NCBI GenBank assembly: GCA_964539025.1
Contig: CAZIFA010000010.1
Location: 1-64,000 of the forward strand
Reading direction: 5' to 3'
Source of the DNA: Micavibrio_A sp964539025
Lineage (GTDB): Bacteria > Pseudomonadota > Alphaproteobacteria > Micavibrionales > Micavibrionaceae
DNA: 64,000 bases
Shown here: positions 25,579 through 33,820 of the stretch, one piece after another
Position numbering within the stretch: position 1 is the stretch's first letter
How the letters are laid out: each line of letters starts with the position of its first letter
Made by a program: the position numbers and the translations under genes
Notes under the pieces: generated by a model
What the model saw: the letters and a program-made list of their open reading frames with translations, nothing else
Told to the model about the DNA's origin: nothing
Databases searched by the model: none

Positions 25579-26298
25579 TTACTTTGCGCTGCGTGGCGGC
25601 AAAGCCTGCCAAAGCTCAATCTTTACCGGAGGATCATCCCATACGCGGGCGAATTGCACGCGCAGCAGGAAACGACGGTTCTGGGCTTTGATGGCGTTAT
25701 TATCATAGCCTTCGGCATTGCGCGGAATAAAACTGACGGTAACGGGCACTTCATACACCCACTTATACACACCGTTATACACACCATGGGTCAGTTCAAC
25801 CGGCGGCTGTTCGGCATAGGCGCTGGATTGCAGATTTTGCCCCTGCAAGGTTGATAAAAATCCGGCGGTCGTCAGGAAATCGGTATAGGCCTTATAACCT
25901 TCCGGTGTGAAATACATCTGCATCGCGGCGGTATTAGTGGCGTAATTGTCCTGATTGAAGGACAACGCGTCGGCGATGGTTTCGGTCAGATACATAGAAA
26001 TTTCGGCGGAACTGAAATTTTGTGTCGCCAGAGAAGCAGCTTCGGAAGATGCCCCGCCGACTATGGCCTTACCGGATGCATCACCAAACGGAACCTGCAT
26101 ATTTTCGGGCGGTATGCTGTATTTATCCATCTGCGAGGCAAAGATGAAAACGCCAAGGAACAGCACAAGCGCCGACAACATGATCAGGCGAAAGAAACTT
26201 TTTTGTACGAAGTCTTTAAGCTTTAGGAGGAACAAAGGGCGAGGCTCCGTTTTATCGTGACTGTTGACCAGTTTATGCTGTTTTAATGCGCCCGACAA
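25579..26298 (-). CDS. DotI/IcmL-like type IVB secretion inner-membrane protein
   Basis: 239 residues. A cytoplasmic N-terminus is followed by one membrane segment (about 36-58) and a periplasmic domain. The segment MYFTPEGYKAYTDFLTTAGFLSTLQGQNLQSSA, then GVYNGVYKWVYEVPVTVSF and RRFLLRVQFARV, matches the IcmL/DotI/TraM domain, in which this NTF2-like fold packs in the inner-membrane complex of Dot/Icm and IncI machines. The start is a TTG at 26298 with GGAAAGA upstream, overlapping the coq9-like gene by 26 bases. It stands alone here, 33 kb from dotM and dotL. Confidence 0.85.
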   Translation of the reverse strand: MSGALKQHKLVNSHDKTEPRPLFLLKLKDFVQKSFFRLIMLSALVLFLGVFIFASQMDKYSIPPENMQVPFGDASGKAIVGGASSEAASLATQNFSSAEISMYLTETIADALSFNQDNYATNTAAMQMYFTPEGYKAYTDFLTTAGFLSTLQGQNLQSSAYAEQPPVELTHGVYNGVYKWVYEVPVTVSFIPRNAEGYDNNAIKAQNRRFLLRVQFARVWDDPPVKIELWQALPPRSAK

Positions 26299-26860
26299 TC
26301 TTTCCGATGCTCATAACGTTATCTATACGCCGATCCAGAAAATTCCAGCTATCCTGCGATTTGGCCGAATGATCAGATAACCAGAATAAAGTCGTGGCCG
26401 TGATGACACCGGAAAGCAGCGTGCGTTTGGTATAATGGTTGTAATCCGTTGCCGTGTCACCGGCCCACAGCCATATGGCATCCGCCGTTTTCCAGACCAG
26501 TTTCGCGCCTTCCCATTTGCGCAAAGGGCGCATCCAATAGGCAATGGCCAGACGCTCCACCTCTTTGTATGGTGCCAAAACGTCAAGACGCGTGCGAACA
26601 GCCAGCGCGATTTTGTCACGAACACGTTGCGGCGGTACGGACTGGGCAAGGATTTCCAACATCCTGCCATCGGCCCAGTGCGAAAGATAAATAATCGCAT
26701 CCTTTACGCCCGACGGAAACACGGACAAAACCATCTCTTTGCCATAGCCCGCAGACTGGGCCGCCGATTCCAGTGTCTTCATCGTCCAGCCATCAAACGG
26801 CACGTTGGGCAACGCGGCCTCTAAAATGGCATTCTTGATATCGGCATTGGCAAGTTTCAT
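26273..26860 (-). CDS. COQ9 family protein
   Basis: 195 residues from the ATG at 26860. It has a TetR-like helical fold; the C-terminal COQ9 signature appears as SHWADGRMLEIL, PYKEVERLAIAYWMRPLRKWEGAKLVWKTADAIWLWAGDTATDYNHYTKRTLLSGV. COQ9 binds isoprene lipids and assists the COQ7 hydroxylase in ubiquinone synthesis in mitochondria and alphaproteobacteria. It is divergent from a UbiB/COQ8-like kinase, a sensible pathway neighbour. Confidence 0.92.
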   Translation of the reverse strand: MKLANADIKNAILEAALPNVPFDGWTMKTLESAAQSAGYGKEMVLSVFPSGVKDAIIYLSHWADGRMLEILAQSVPPQRVRDKIALAVRTRLDVLAPYKEVERLAIAYWMRPLRKWEGAKLVWKTADAIWLWAGDTATDYNHYTKRTLLSGVITATTLFWLSDHSAKSQDSWNFLDRRIDNVMSIGKIVGRIKTA

Positions 26861-26954
26861 GGCCCCACTATAGACGCCCCGCAAGGGGGCTGTACAGGCC
26901 CGCAGATCTAAGAAAATGCTGGACTTTCGGGCTGTAAAATCCAATTCTCCTGTC

Positions 26955-28319
26955 ATGGCGGATAAAAAACAGGAAAGCTCGATCGGACGGCAACTGATAC
27001 GGTATGGCCGTGTTGGCGGAACGATGGCGGGCCTTGCCGCACGCGTAGCGGGAGAGCGCTATTTCGGCATAAAGATCGAACGCGGCGATCATGCAAAACA
27101 ACTGACCGAAGCGCTCGGCAATTTAAAAGGACCACTGATGAAGGTGGGGCAGATTCTAGCCACCATTCCCGAAGCCCTGCCCGCCGAATACGCAAACGAT
27201 TTTCAGCAGCTTCAATCGAATGCACCGCCGATGGGATGGCCGTTCGTCAAGCGCCGCATGAAAACTGAGCTTGGCGTGGACTGGGAATCACGTTTTAAAA
27301 GTTTTGAAAAAGAAGCCGCTGCTGCCGCAAGTCTTGGTCAGGTACACAGGGCCGTAACACATCAGGGGAAAAACGCCGCGTGCAAACTGCAATATCCCGA
27401 CATGCAATCGGCCATCGCGGCGGATTTGAACCAACTCAAAATCATTTTCTCAATTTATGAGCGCTACGATAAAGCCATTCAGACCAAATATATCCATGAA
27501 GAACTGGCGGCACGGCTTTATGAGGAACTCGATTATTCGCTCGAAGCCAGACACTGCAAACTTTACGCCCATCTTTTAAAGGATGAAAAAGGCGTGCACG
27601 TGCCCGAAGTGATTGATGATTTATCCACCGGGCGGCTGTTGACCAGTACATGGCTGGAAGGTGAAAAGATTCTGACCTTTATCAACGCGCCAGCTGGCGA
27701 TCGTAACAAGTTGGCCATGAACATGTTCCGCGCATGGTATGTGCCGCTCTATTATTACGGCATCATTCACGGTGACCCACATCTGGGCAATTACACGGTG
27801 CGAAAGGATCACTCGATCAACCTGCTGGATTTCGGATGCATCCGGGTTTTCCCTCCCAAATTCGTCGGTGGCGTTATCGACCTCTATCACTCGTTGATGG
27901 AAAACGATATTGCCCGGTCCGTTCACGCCTACGAAACATGGGGTTTCAAAAATCTTTCGAAAGACCAGATCGATACACTCAACATTTGGGCGCGCTTCCT
28001 CTACGCACCCTTGATGGACGACAAAATTCGCCCTATAGGCGAAGTATCGAACGGCATATTTGGGCGTGAAACCGCGCAAAAAGTACATGAGAAATTGCGC
28101 GAGGCGAGCAAAAACAACGGCGGCGTCACAATCCCTCGTGAATTCGTGTTCATGGACCGTGCCGCTCTTGGCTTAGGTTCTGTCTTTTTGCATTTGAAGG
28201 CCGAAATAAACTGGTATCGCGTGTTCAACGAACTGATCGAGGATTTTGATCTCTCAAAACTGGAAAAACGTCAAAAAGACGTCTTGAAAAAATTCGACAT
28301 TCCGATGAGGGCGCAATGA
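26955..28319 (+). CDS. ABC1/AarF/UbiB family atypical kinase
   Basis: About 454 residues. Family signatures: LKGPLMKVGQILA (KxGQ motif), AAAAASLGQVHRA (alanine-rich loop replacing the glycine loop), EELDYSLEA, IIHGDPHLGNY, and LLDFGCIRVF (DFG). These kinase-like ATPases (COQ8, UbiB) support ubiquinone synthesis, consistent with the adjacent coq9-like gene. No C-terminal membrane segments are obvious, so it resembles COQ8 rather than E. coli UbiB. The start at 26955 is chosen over 26916; neither has a strong ribosome site. It overlaps the next gene by 4 bases. Confidence 0.92.
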   Translation: MADKKQESSIGRQLIRYGRVGGTMAGLAARVAGERYFGIKIERGDHAKQLTEALGNLKGPLMKVGQILATIPEALPAEYANDFQQLQSNAPPMGWPFVKRRMKTELGVDWESRFKSFEKEAAAAASLGQVHRAVTHQGKNAACKLQYPDMQSAIAADLNQLKIIFSIYERYDKAIQTKYIHEELAARLYEELDYSLEARHCKLYAHLLKDEKGVHVPEVIDDLSTGRLLTSTWLEGEKILTFINAPAGDRNKLAMNMFRAWYVPLYYYGIIHGDPHLGNYTVRKDHSINLLDFGCIRVFPPKFVGGVIDLYHSLMENDIARSVHAYETWGFKNLSKDQIDTLNIWARFLYAPLMDDKIRPIGEVSNGIFGRETAQKVHEKLREASKNNGGVTIPREFVFMDRAALGLGSVFLHLKAEINWYRVFNELIEDFDLSKLEKRQKDVLKKFDIPMRAQ

Positions 28320-28828
28320 CCATCCGGATCAGACCAGCAGCCGAGCGCGATGTCCCGCTTCTCGACGCAGTCGAACAATCAGCTGCGACAGCCTTTATTG
28401 GCTCTTCGGTCGGTTATATCGAAAGCAGGAGCGTTGATCCGGCGCTGTTGCAAATGCTCTGCAAGAACGGAACGTTATGGGTAGCTGTGAATGAAAAAGA
28501 TGCGCCAATCGGTTTTGTCGCGTGCTATCCGCTCGATGGTTTTTTCTACGTGCATGAAGTTTCGGTCAGTCGCGAAGCACAAGGAAAAGGCATTGGCAGA
28601 CGCCTGATGCACACGATTGAAAATTATGCCCTCGATCAAGCATATCCCTATATCGGTCTTGTCACGTTCCGCGATATACGCTGGAACGGCCCGTTTTACA
28701 AAAGCCTTGGATATAAGGAAATAGCGCCGGATCTTTATAGCGGCCTACATAACAAATTTAAGGATAGCGTCCGCAAAGGATCGGACCCTGCATTACGATC
28801 AGTCATGATCAAGGTGATAGAGTATTAA
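28316..28828 (+). CDS. GNAT family N-acetyltransferase
   Basis: 170 residues. IRIRPAAERDVPLLDAVEQSA opens a GNAT fold. VHEVSVSREAQGKGIGRRLMHTIENYA is motif A with the acetyl-CoA pyrophosphate loop (QGKGIG), and RWNGPFYKSLGYKEI is motif B. The acceptor is unknown. It is coupled to the UbiB-like gene by an ATGA overlap and converges on the antiporter gene. Confidence 0.92.
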   Translation: MTIRIRPAAERDVPLLDAVEQSAATAFIGSSVGYIESRSVDPALLQMLCKNGTLWVAVNEKDAPIGFVACYPLDGFFYVHEVSVSREAQGKGIGRRLMHTIENYALDQAYPYIGLVTFRDIRWNGPFYKSLGYKEIAPDLYSGLHNKFKDSVRKGSDPALRSVMIKVIEY

Positions 28829-30540
28829 AAATCTGTCTTGTTGAGTGGCACAATGCCGCTACGCGATGTTTCCAGATAATGAATGATCGCACGACCCATT
28901 TCACGGGCGGGCGTTGTGACAAAATCGACTTTTTGTGCCTGAAAATAATAAACTTCTGCATCATTGTGTGCACGAACTATGACACGGATATTGGGCTTTA
29001 GATGCCGCGCAGCTTCGACAATTTTACGCCCTTCGAATGAATCCGGCACGGCAACAACAATCGCCATCGCCTTATGTATCGCTGCGTTATGAAGGGTTTC
29101 AATATAGGTCGCGTCACCGGTGATCGCATGATATCCAAGTTCGCGGAGCATCTCCACCCTTTCCCGGTTTGCATCGACGATCACAAGATCAATATGTGCA
29201 TCCAGAACATTGTCGCAGATTTCCCGTCCAATCTGGCCATAACCAACGACGATCACAAGATCCTGTTTCAAACTTTCTTCTTCACTCGGTTTTAAGCGGC
29301 CAAGATTATCATCACGCAGATCGAATAATCGGGCTAAACGCGGGCTATGCGCCGCAATTCTATCGAGACCGCGCACGCCCCAGAAGAATACAGGATTGAG
29401 CGCGATGGAAAATAACGCGCCAGCCAGCACAAGATCGCGACCTTCTTCGGGCATGATGCCGTACATCACACCGAGCCCGACGAGGATAAAAGAAAACTCA
29501 CCGATCTGCGCAAGACCCGCCGATACCAGAAGGCCAGTGTTCAGCGGATATCCAAACAACAGAACGATCAGAAGCGCCACAAGCGATTTTCCAATCGTAA
29601 TAATTAAAATGACATACAATACGTTCAACGGCTGCTCGATCAAAATCGTGGGATCAAACAACATTCCCACCGCCACGAAGAATAAAACGGCGAACGCGTC
29701 CTGAAATGGCAGGGCACGGTCCGCTACTTCGTGGTTCATATCGGACTCACGAATCATCATACCAGCAAAGAACGCACCCAGCGCAAAAGACACGCCGAAT
29801 AATTTTGATGCGCCGAACGCGACTCCCATAGCCACGGCAAAGACCGCGAGCGTGAATAATTCGCGCGATCGTGTCTTCGCCACCGCCTTTAAAAGCCACG
29901 GCAGAAGGCGTTTTCCGCCAACCAGCATGACGACAAGGAACATACCTATTTTTACAATGGCAACGGCCAATTGCATCAACGGGGATTGCCCCTGATGCCC
30001 TTCCGTCACATCACCCGATAGCGCTGGAATCATCACAAGCGCGAGCACCATGGCCAGGTCTTCGACGATCAGCCAGCCCACCGCAATTTGCCCGTTTGTG
30101 GATTCCATCAAGGAATGTTGTTCCAGAACGCGGAGCAGAACGACCGTGCTTGCAACCGATAACGCAAGACCGAATATAAGGCCGCCGGGCAACGACCAAT
30201 CCCACAGATAGACGGCCAGCGCAGTTCCCATGGATGTCGCGGCCAGCATCTGGCCCACAGCACCAGGTACGGCGATGCGTTTAACTTCCATTAAATCTTT
30301 GACGGAAAAATGCAGACCGACTCCGAACATCAGCAACACGATGCCTATTTCCGCGAGCTGATTGGCCAATGAAATATCGGCAACGAAGCCTGGCGAACTC
30401 GGCCCGATCATGATTCCTGCGATCAGATATCCGATGATCGGTGGCAGGCGCAGCTTGGATGCGATCAACCCAAGCACAAACGCGGCGGACAGGCCAACAG
30501 CCACCGTCGTTACAAGCGGGAGTTCTTCATGTATCGCCAT
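28825..30540 (-). CDS. CPA2-type cation/proton antiporter with RCK domain (YbaL/Kef-like)
   Basis: 571 residues: about twelve membrane segments (1-400) of the sodium/proton exchanger fold, with PPIIGYLIAGIMIGP near the N-terminus, then a cytoplasmic TrkA-N domain from about 420 (VIVVGYGQIGREICDNV) that binds NAD(H). No TrkA-C domain follows, as in YbaL. It probably exports potassium in exchange for protons under stress. About 130 bases without a visible gene follow before the next minus-strand gene upstream. Confidence 0.92.
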   Translation of the reverse strand: MAIHEELPLVTTVAVGLSAAFVLGLIASKLRLPPIIGYLIAGIMIGPSSPGFVADISLANQLAEIGIVLLMFGVGLHFSVKDLMEVKRIAVPGAVGQMLAATSMGTALAVYLWDWSLPGGLIFGLALSVASTVVLLRVLEQHSLMESTNGQIAVGWLIVEDLAMVLALVMIPALSGDVTEGHQGQSPLMQLAVAIVKIGMFLVVMLVGGKRLLPWLLKAVAKTRSRELFTLAVFAVAMGVAFGASKLFGVSFALGAFFAGMMIRESDMNHEVADRALPFQDAFAVLFFVAVGMLFDPTILIEQPLNVLYVILIITIGKSLVALLIVLLFGYPLNTGLLVSAGLAQIGEFSFILVGLGVMYGIMPEEGRDLVLAGALFSIALNPVFFWGVRGLDRIAAHSPRLARLFDLRDDNLGRLKPSEEESLKQDLVIVVGYGQIGREICDNVLDAHIDLVIVDANRERVEMLRELGYHAITGDATYIETLHNAAIHKAMAIVVAVPDSFEGRKIVEAARHLKPNIRVIVRAHNDAEVYYFQAQKVDFVTTPAREMGRAIIHYLETSRSGIVPLNKTDF

Positions 30541-30671
30541 AACCCACCCGACTTAATTACCGCACAATATTCATGATAAAATATTTAGTTGGCATATCAA
30601 AGATAAATACCCCTGCAAACATCATGCACATGGCCGAAACGAAAGATAAATACATGCAATTTTATCTATCC

Positions 30672-31958
30672 TTACAAACTGCGAAGAAGAGGCCGCAGTT
30701 CTTCCGCCAAAAACTCATGTCCCTGGCTAGATGGATGCGTAGAATCCGCAGCCGTATAATTGGCCGTGGTTTCCGGGGCTGCCGTACGCCATTTCAAGGG
30801 CAATGACAAATCCCGGCATCCATCCATACTCAATAGATAATCGATATGCCCCGCGATAAGTTCCGTGGCAAACCACGAATTCATCAAATCAGAGCTTTCT
30901 CCTATCCCCCAGGCCGACATATAGGTCTGGTTCGCAACGGTCGTAAAATTGTCCGTCGATGTACAACGAGGCAGGTATTTGGTACGTATAATCTTTTCCA
31001 CGCCCGCATTGCGCATATCCGTCCAGTTTGTCGTGCAACTGGATTGGAGGGGAGATAAGGATGATCCGGTGGAAGGCATATTGTTGGTACCGTATTCATC
31101 GATTCCAAAACGCGCATATTTGTAGAACTGCTTGATCCGCGTTCCCCCCGAAGCATGGGTCGAGGATGTCGCCGAACGTCCCATGTTAAGGGATGGAAGA
31201 TAGTCCGTGTTCGAAGTAGAACGCATCGAACGCTGGATAAAGGCGACGCCGTGAATTTTAAGATCGGTCGACATGCTTGCGCTATCCGTTGACGCATCGA
31301 CGATGCTATCGCCTATCGTCACAAAGCTCGGCACATCAGAAACCGGACGTCCGAGCACGATAGGCCGTATGCCTGCAAGGCGTGCATCGAACGATCCACC
31401 CGAAATCGTATAAACACCTGTAACGTCCGTGGATGATACGGTGTTCGCCGTTGAATCCCACCACGCAACCTGAGAATTGGTATATTCGTTCGATTTCGCG
31501 GTTGTGTATGGCAAAGACTGACCCGCCGAGGCGACAGATGCAATGCCCTTCACCCAGATGATAGCGGCATAAGCGAATTCCGATAGTCCGAATGCGGATG
31601 GCAAGATCGGATCGGATTGGACGTCCACATCGCCCGCTGTGATGGTTTTGCTGCGTGAAGCACTAAAGGTAACAGGCACGACAACGCCATTTGCCTCAAG
31701 CGACATTTCCTCAATCGCATAATTGTTGGGCATGTTGGATTCACCCGTGCCTTCAAGCGTCCAGCCCTGAAGCGAAAGCACGATTTCGGTGCAATCCGTC
31801 GCGATAACATAGGGATAACGAAAACACTGGCGGTTTTTCCCACTGCGGGATTCACGTCCCACCATGACACGGTTTTGCGTGACGACGGTGCGCAAAGGCA
31901 AGATGACCGGGGGGCCTGCACGGCCTAGAGAACGGGCGGTCGTTAAAAATCCTAACAT
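30672..31958 (-). CDS. SGNH/GDSL-like hydrolase, phage-tail or surface type
   Basis: 428 residues, ATG with GGAGAG upstream. A central FVTIGDSIVDAS (about 213-224) looks like SGNH block I with the nucleophile Ser, and the C-terminal DSTHPSSQGHEFLAEELRP supplies the Asp-x-x-His pair. Between them the protein is Ser/Thr/Asn-rich. The N-terminal 200 residues (WTLEGTGESNMPNN, ITAGDVDVQSDPI) are beta-rich, like proteins seen in prophages and gene-transfer regions. No signal peptide is visible and no phage genes surround it. Composition differs from its neighbours, so acquisition is likely. Confidence 0.78.
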   Translation of the reverse strand: MLGFLTTARSLGRAGPPVILPLRTVVTQNRVMVGRESRSGKNRQCFRYPYVIATDCTEIVLSLQGWTLEGTGESNMPNNYAIEEMSLEANGVVVPVTFSASRSKTITAGDVDVQSDPILPSAFGLSEFAYAAIIWVKGIASVASAGQSLPYTTAKSNEYTNSQVAWWDSTANTVSSTDVTGVYTISGGSFDARLAGIRPIVLGRPVSDVPSFVTIGDSIVDASTDSASMSTDLKIHGVAFIQRSMRSTSNTDYLPSLNMGRSATSSTHASGGTRIKQFYKYARFGIDEYGTNNMPSTGSSLSPLQSSCTTNWTDMRNAGVEKIIRTKYLPRCTSTDNFTTVANQTYMSAWGIGESSDLMNSWFATELIAGHIDYLLSMDGCRDLSLPLKWRTAAPETTANYTAADSTHPSSQGHEFLAEELRPLLRSL

Positions 31959-32017
31959 GGCACGCTCTCCGTGCCGTTACTAATCAATGGCATAAAAATC
32001 TCCTGATGAAAAATGAC

Positions 32018-32046
32018 AAAAAACCCCGCCAAAAGGCGGGGTTTTT
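32018..32046. terminator. bidirectional intrinsic terminator
   Basis: ACCCCGCC (32023-32030) pairs with GGCGGGGT (32035-32042); flanking A and T runs extend the stem. It lies downstream of the minus-strand GNAT at 32172 and upstream of the SGNH-like gene. Confidence 0.88.
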
Positions 32047-32171
32047 GCAAAAAAAATCGGACGCACTGCGCCCGTTGATGACACGACACTAGCACATCAA
32101 AACGGCAAGATCAAGAACAAATAATGAACATTTTTATTATTGGTTGGCAATAAGCAGCTAAACCGTTGCTA

Positions 32172-32645
32172 TTACTTCGTCTTTGCAAGCTCAATCAAAG
32201 CGTTACCTTCAATCCTGTAATGTCTTTCTTGGCAATCCTGCATCCCTATGGATTCATAAAATTGAATGGCAGGCCGTCCTTCTTCCACACATAGCTGAAG
32301 GCGCGCCCAATCGCGTTCAACAACGATTGACGCCACTTTAGCCACGAGTTTTCGCGCCACATTCTGCCGCCGCGCCTGTTTAGAAATATACAGCATATGA
32401 ACAACGGCGACAGGCTTTGCATGCCAACCGGAATAACCCCGGAAAAACGAAATCGCACCCAATGCAATGCCATTCTCTGATTCAGCTATGTACGCTTCAA
32501 AAAGAGGGTCGGTACCAAAGCCAGCTTTCTCAATATCTTCAATGGTTATAACAGGAGGGCGCACCTCTGCATCTTCGCGATCCAAAGCTAGTACAAAATC
32601 ATAAAGAGTTTTGGCGTCCGGAAGTTCAGCTTTTCTAATAATCAT
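32172..32645 (-). CDS. GNAT family N-acetyltransferase
   Basis: 157 residues from the ATG at 32645; the frame continues upstream toward the tRNA without a plausible start. MIIRKAELPDAKTLYDFVLAL begins the GNAT fold. VVHMLYISKQARRQNVARKLVAKVASIV is motif A, and GRPAIQFYESIGM is the C-terminal motif. It resembles diamine/spermidine acetyltransferases in outline (AESENGIALGAISFFRGYSGW), but the acceptor is not established. It lies 50 bases downstream of tRNA-Arg on the same strand. Confidence 0.88.
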   Translation of the reverse strand: MIIRKAELPDAKTLYDFVLALDREDAEVRPPVITIEDIEKAGFGTDPLFEAYIAESENGIALGAISFFRGYSGWHAKPVAVVHMLYISKQARRQNVARKLVAKVASIVVERDWARLQLCVEEGRPAIQFYESIGMQDCQERHYRIEGNALIELAKTK

Positions 32646-32695
32646 CTTCTTTTGGCAGCATGAAATGATAGATATTGGTGAGACTGCAAATTTAA

Positions 32696-32772
32696 TGGCG
32701 CAACCGATGAGATTCGAACTCATGGCCTCGTCCTTCGGAGGGACGCGCTCTATCCAGCTGAGCTACGGCTGC
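32696..32772 (-). tRNA. tRNA-Arg (anticodon CCG)
   Basis: The reverse complement folds as a complete cloverleaf of 77 bases. Acceptor GCAGCCG pairs with CGGTTGC, with one G-T wobble. D arm is TAGCTCAGCTGGATAGAGC, anticodon stem CGTCC/GGACG with loop CTCCGAA (anticodon CCG), T arm ATGAGTTCGAATCTCAT. Discriminator G and CCA are encoded. It reads CGG codons. No integrase or repeated 3' end is visible near it. Confidence 0.97.
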
Positions 32773-32818
32773 GTATCTACCGGAGTTTTACCGATAAGCC
32801 GTTGTTCTGTCCAATGAA

Positions 32819-33745
32819 TTAACGGGTCAATTGCAGGAAAACATCCTCTAAATCGCTCTGATCCGTGGTCAGATCGGCAATCCCAAGGCCTGCCGCCTGC
32901 ACGGCGGCGATGATCTGCCCCGCCGAAACGTCCTTCGCGGCATAGCGCACTTTTAACGTGCGCGGATCGGCCAGAGACGCATGATAGCCTGATAAAGAAG
33001 CCGGAACCGCTGCGATTTCTCTATCCAGAAAGAAAGTAATTTCCTTGTTATCCAGCCGGGCGAGCAAGGATTTCTTATCTTCGTTCACGATGATTTTGCC
33101 GTGATTGATGATGGCAATGGCATCGCACAACTCTTCCGCCTCTTCCAGATAATGCGTGGTGAGCAACACGGTAACGCCGCGTTGATTGAGCATGCGCACC
33201 CTCTCCCACAACATCTGGCGTAATTCGACATCGACCCCCGCTGTGGGTTCATCCAGAATCAAAATCGGCGGCGTATGCACCAGCGCCTTCGCCACCAAGA
33301 GTCGACGCTTCATCCCACCGGATAAGGATCTCGTATATGCATCCGCCTTGTCTTTCAATCCAACAAGGTCGAGCAATTCCATACTTTTACGTTCTTCCTT
33401 AGGCACGCCATACATGCCCGCCTGAATATCGAGCAGGCGGCGCGGCGAAAAAAACGGATCGTAATTAATTTCCTGCGGCACGATGCCGATGGCAGCCTTG
33501 GCGTTTGCCGTATCGGTGTCGATATCACGGTCCCACAACTTCACCGTGCCGGACGTTTTCACCACCAAACCCGCCATGATGTTGATCAGCGTCGATTTCC
33601 CTGCGCCGTTGGGGCCGAGCAGGCCGTAAATCATCCCCTTGGGAATGTTCAGACTAACGTCGTGCAGCGCGGTTTTGGCTGGTGCCTTGCCCGAAGCTTT
33701 ATAGGTTTTATTGAGGTTTGAAATTTCAATCGCGTTGTGTGTCAT
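32819..33745 (-). CDS. ABC transporter ATP-binding protein
   Basis: 308 residues from the ATG at 33745 (AGG nine bases upstream). Walker A LLGPNGAGKST, signature LSGGMKRR, Walker B ILILDEPTAGVD, and switch His in LLTTHYLEEAEEL make a DrrA/CcmA/ABC-2-type export ATPase with a C-terminal extension of about 85 residues. No permease gene lies next to it, which is unusual for this type; the partner must be elsewhere. A palindromic repeat sits just upstream of the start. Confidence 0.9.
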   Translation of the reverse strand: MTHNAIEISNLNKTYKASGKAPAKTALHDVSLNIPKGMIYGLLGPNGAGKSTLINIMAGLVVKTSGTVKLWDRDIDTDTANAKAAIGIVPQEINYDPFFSPRRLLDIQAGMYGVPKEERKSMELLDLVGLKDKADAYTRSLSGGMKRRLLVAKALVHTPPILILDEPTAGVDVELRQMLWERVRMLNQRGVTVLLTTHYLEEAEELCDAIAIINHGKIIVNEDKKSLLARLDNKEITFFLDREIAAVPASLSGYHASLADPRTLKVRYAAKDVSAGQIIAAVQAAGLGIADLTTDQSDLEDVFLQLTR

Positions 33746-33755
33746 TTCTTTACCT

Positions 33756-33820
33756 GTCATCCTGAGCGCAGCGAAGGATCTCATGAGATCCTTCAGTCAC
33801 TTACGTTCCTTCAGGATGAC
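33756..33820. repeat. intergenic palindromic repeat, family A copy 1
   Basis: The outer arms GTCATCCTGA (33756-33765) and TCAGGATGAC (33811-33820) are exact inverse complements, enclosing a perfect inner palindrome that begins GAAGGATCTC and ends GAGATCCTTC (33773-33794). The design matches copy 2 at 39320 (GTCATCCCGA...TCGGGATGAC). The right arm overlaps the last codons and stop of the hydrolase gene at 33811. Confidence 0.85.

Noticed and set aside
30672..31958. Prophage remnant
   Set aside because: Only one phage-like gene; neighbours are housekeeping genes, with no integrase, portal or capsid gene.
32696..32772. tRNA-Arg as an integration site
   Set aside because: No integrase and no second copy of the tRNA 3' end within the window.
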